Assembly (NCBI GenBank): GCA_903916165.1
Contig: CAIWVR010000381.1
Span: 1-6,488, forward strand
Source of the DNA: an uncultured Hyphomicrobiales bacterium
Lineage (GTDB): Bacteria; Pseudomonadota; Alphaproteobacteria; Rhizobiales; Beijerinckiaceae
DNA: 6,488 nucleotides
Direction: 5' to 3'
Shown one piece after another: positions 6,250 through 6,488 of the stretch; position 1 is the stretch's first letter, and every line of letters begins with the position of its first letter. The translations under genes and the position numbers were made by a program. Under the pieces are notes generated by a model. That model saw nothing but the letters and a program-made list of their open reading frames with translations, was not told the origin of the DNA and did not search any database.

Positions 6250-6266
6250 GGAACAGATAATGTTCC
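6250..6266. promoter_or_regulatory. Palindrome GGAACA-N5-TGTTCC, candidate operator
   Basis: A perfect six-base inverted repeat with a five-base centre (GATAA), 15 bases before the start of the S24 repressor gene and right beside its ribosome site. It contains GAAC-N7-GTTC. The alphaproteobacterial LexA box is the direct repeat GTTC-N7-GTTC, so this is related in words but inverted. Binding by the adjacent repressor is inferred from position. Confidence 0.55.
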
Positions 6267-6273
6267 TATCGCT

Positions 6274-6289
6274 CAGGTAAATATACCTG
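6274..6289. promoter_or_regulatory. Palindrome CAGGTA-AATA-TACCTG, candidate operator
   Basis: A second perfect six-base inverted repeat with a four-base centre, seven bases beyond the first palindrome and different from it in sequence. On the minus strand it overlaps the AT-rich TATATTTACC, a likely core promoter region for the repressor operon (TTTACC followed 16 bases later by TATCTG is one weak reading). A bound dimer here would be expected to block transcription. Confidence 0.5.
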
Positions 6290-6325
6290 CTTCACGGAGG
6301 CGGCAAGTTGTTTCAAAGGGTGGCG

Positions 6326-6488
6326 TCAGTCCCATGGAGGGGCGGGTAGCCGTGGTGCATTTTGCATATACGGGACATCGTTCATGTCAGCGACGAAGAG
6401 GCGGCGTGGACCGCGTTTGTCGATGATGTATTCCGCCCCCTTGTTGGAATAGATGATGAACGAGTCGCTTTCGGCGACCCGCACATAA
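6326..6488 (-). CDS. C-terminal end of an unidentified protein, 5' part beyond window
   Basis: On the minus strand a frame open from the right edge runs 53 codons to a TGA at 6328-6326. It encodes a segment that includes SFIIYSNKGAEYIIDKRG and RRLFVADMNDVPYMQ, and finishes in a proline-rich tail (LPAPPWD). Codon third positions are mostly G or C (ATC, GTC, CGC, AAC, GAC), like the neighbouring genes, and the residue mix is that of a folded protein. That makes real coding more likely than chance. The other minus frames give low-complexity Ser/Thr or break early. I do not recognise the family. It lies 91 bases upstream of the S24 repressor gene on the same strand, and the palindromes in that gap suggest separate transcription. 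Confidence 0.65.
   Translation of the reverse strand, partial: YVRVAESDSFIIYSNKGAEYIIDKRGPRRLFVADMNDVPYMQNAPRLPAPPWD

Noticed and set aside
5602..6289. Prophage immunity region
   Set aside because: The S24 repressor could suggest a prophage, but there is no divergent cro-like gene, integrase, attachment site or structural gene in view, and the flanks are housekeeping genes.

Overview
The window looks like a chromosomal segment of an alphaproteobacterium, most likely of the order Hyphomicrobiales (Rhizobiales). Four things point there: a class I lysyl-tRNA synthetase, the long two-domain dCTP deaminase, a SAM-II riboswitch ahead of metZ, and GC-rich paired palindromes of the REP/RIME kind seen in rhizobia. 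Coding is dense with strong G/C at third codon positions. I see no rRNA, tRNA, CRISPR, insertion sequence or prophage structural genes.

Left part (1-1342). The minus strand carries metZ (O-succinylhomoserine sulfhydrylase, methionine synthesis). Its 3' end runs off the left edge. Its leader holds a SAM-II riboswitch aptamer directly downstream of a readable promoter, so this gene should be shut down when S-adenosylmethionine is plentiful. The rest of the spacer is the upstream region of a divergent plus-strand gene.

Middle part (1343-5081). Three plus-strand genes follow: a small outer-membrane beta-barrel protein of the Omp25/Omp31 type, ending at a hairpin terminator; dcd (dCTP deaminase, dUTP supply for thymidylate), using a TTG start; and lysS/lysK (class I lysyl-tRNA synthetase). 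dcd and lysS each have their own promoter-like sequence of the same form, TTG(G/A)CG-N16-CTAG(A/T)G, so they are probably separate transcription units.

Right part (5082-6488). An inverted pair of REP-like palindromes lies between convergent genes. Beyond it, the minus strand holds an apparent two-gene operon: a LexA/CI-like self-cleaving repressor (HTH plus S24 peptidase, intact Ser/Lys dyad) and, 11 bases downstream, a small secreted protein of unknown function. The repressor's upstream region contains two different perfect palindromes, good candidates for autoregulatory operators. The right edge cuts a further minus-strand gene, of which only the last 53 codons are visible.

Most of the window is core metabolism. 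The parts most worth follow-up are the repressor, its two palindromes and its small secreted partner, together with the hairpin overlapping the 3' end of the SAM-II aptamer.
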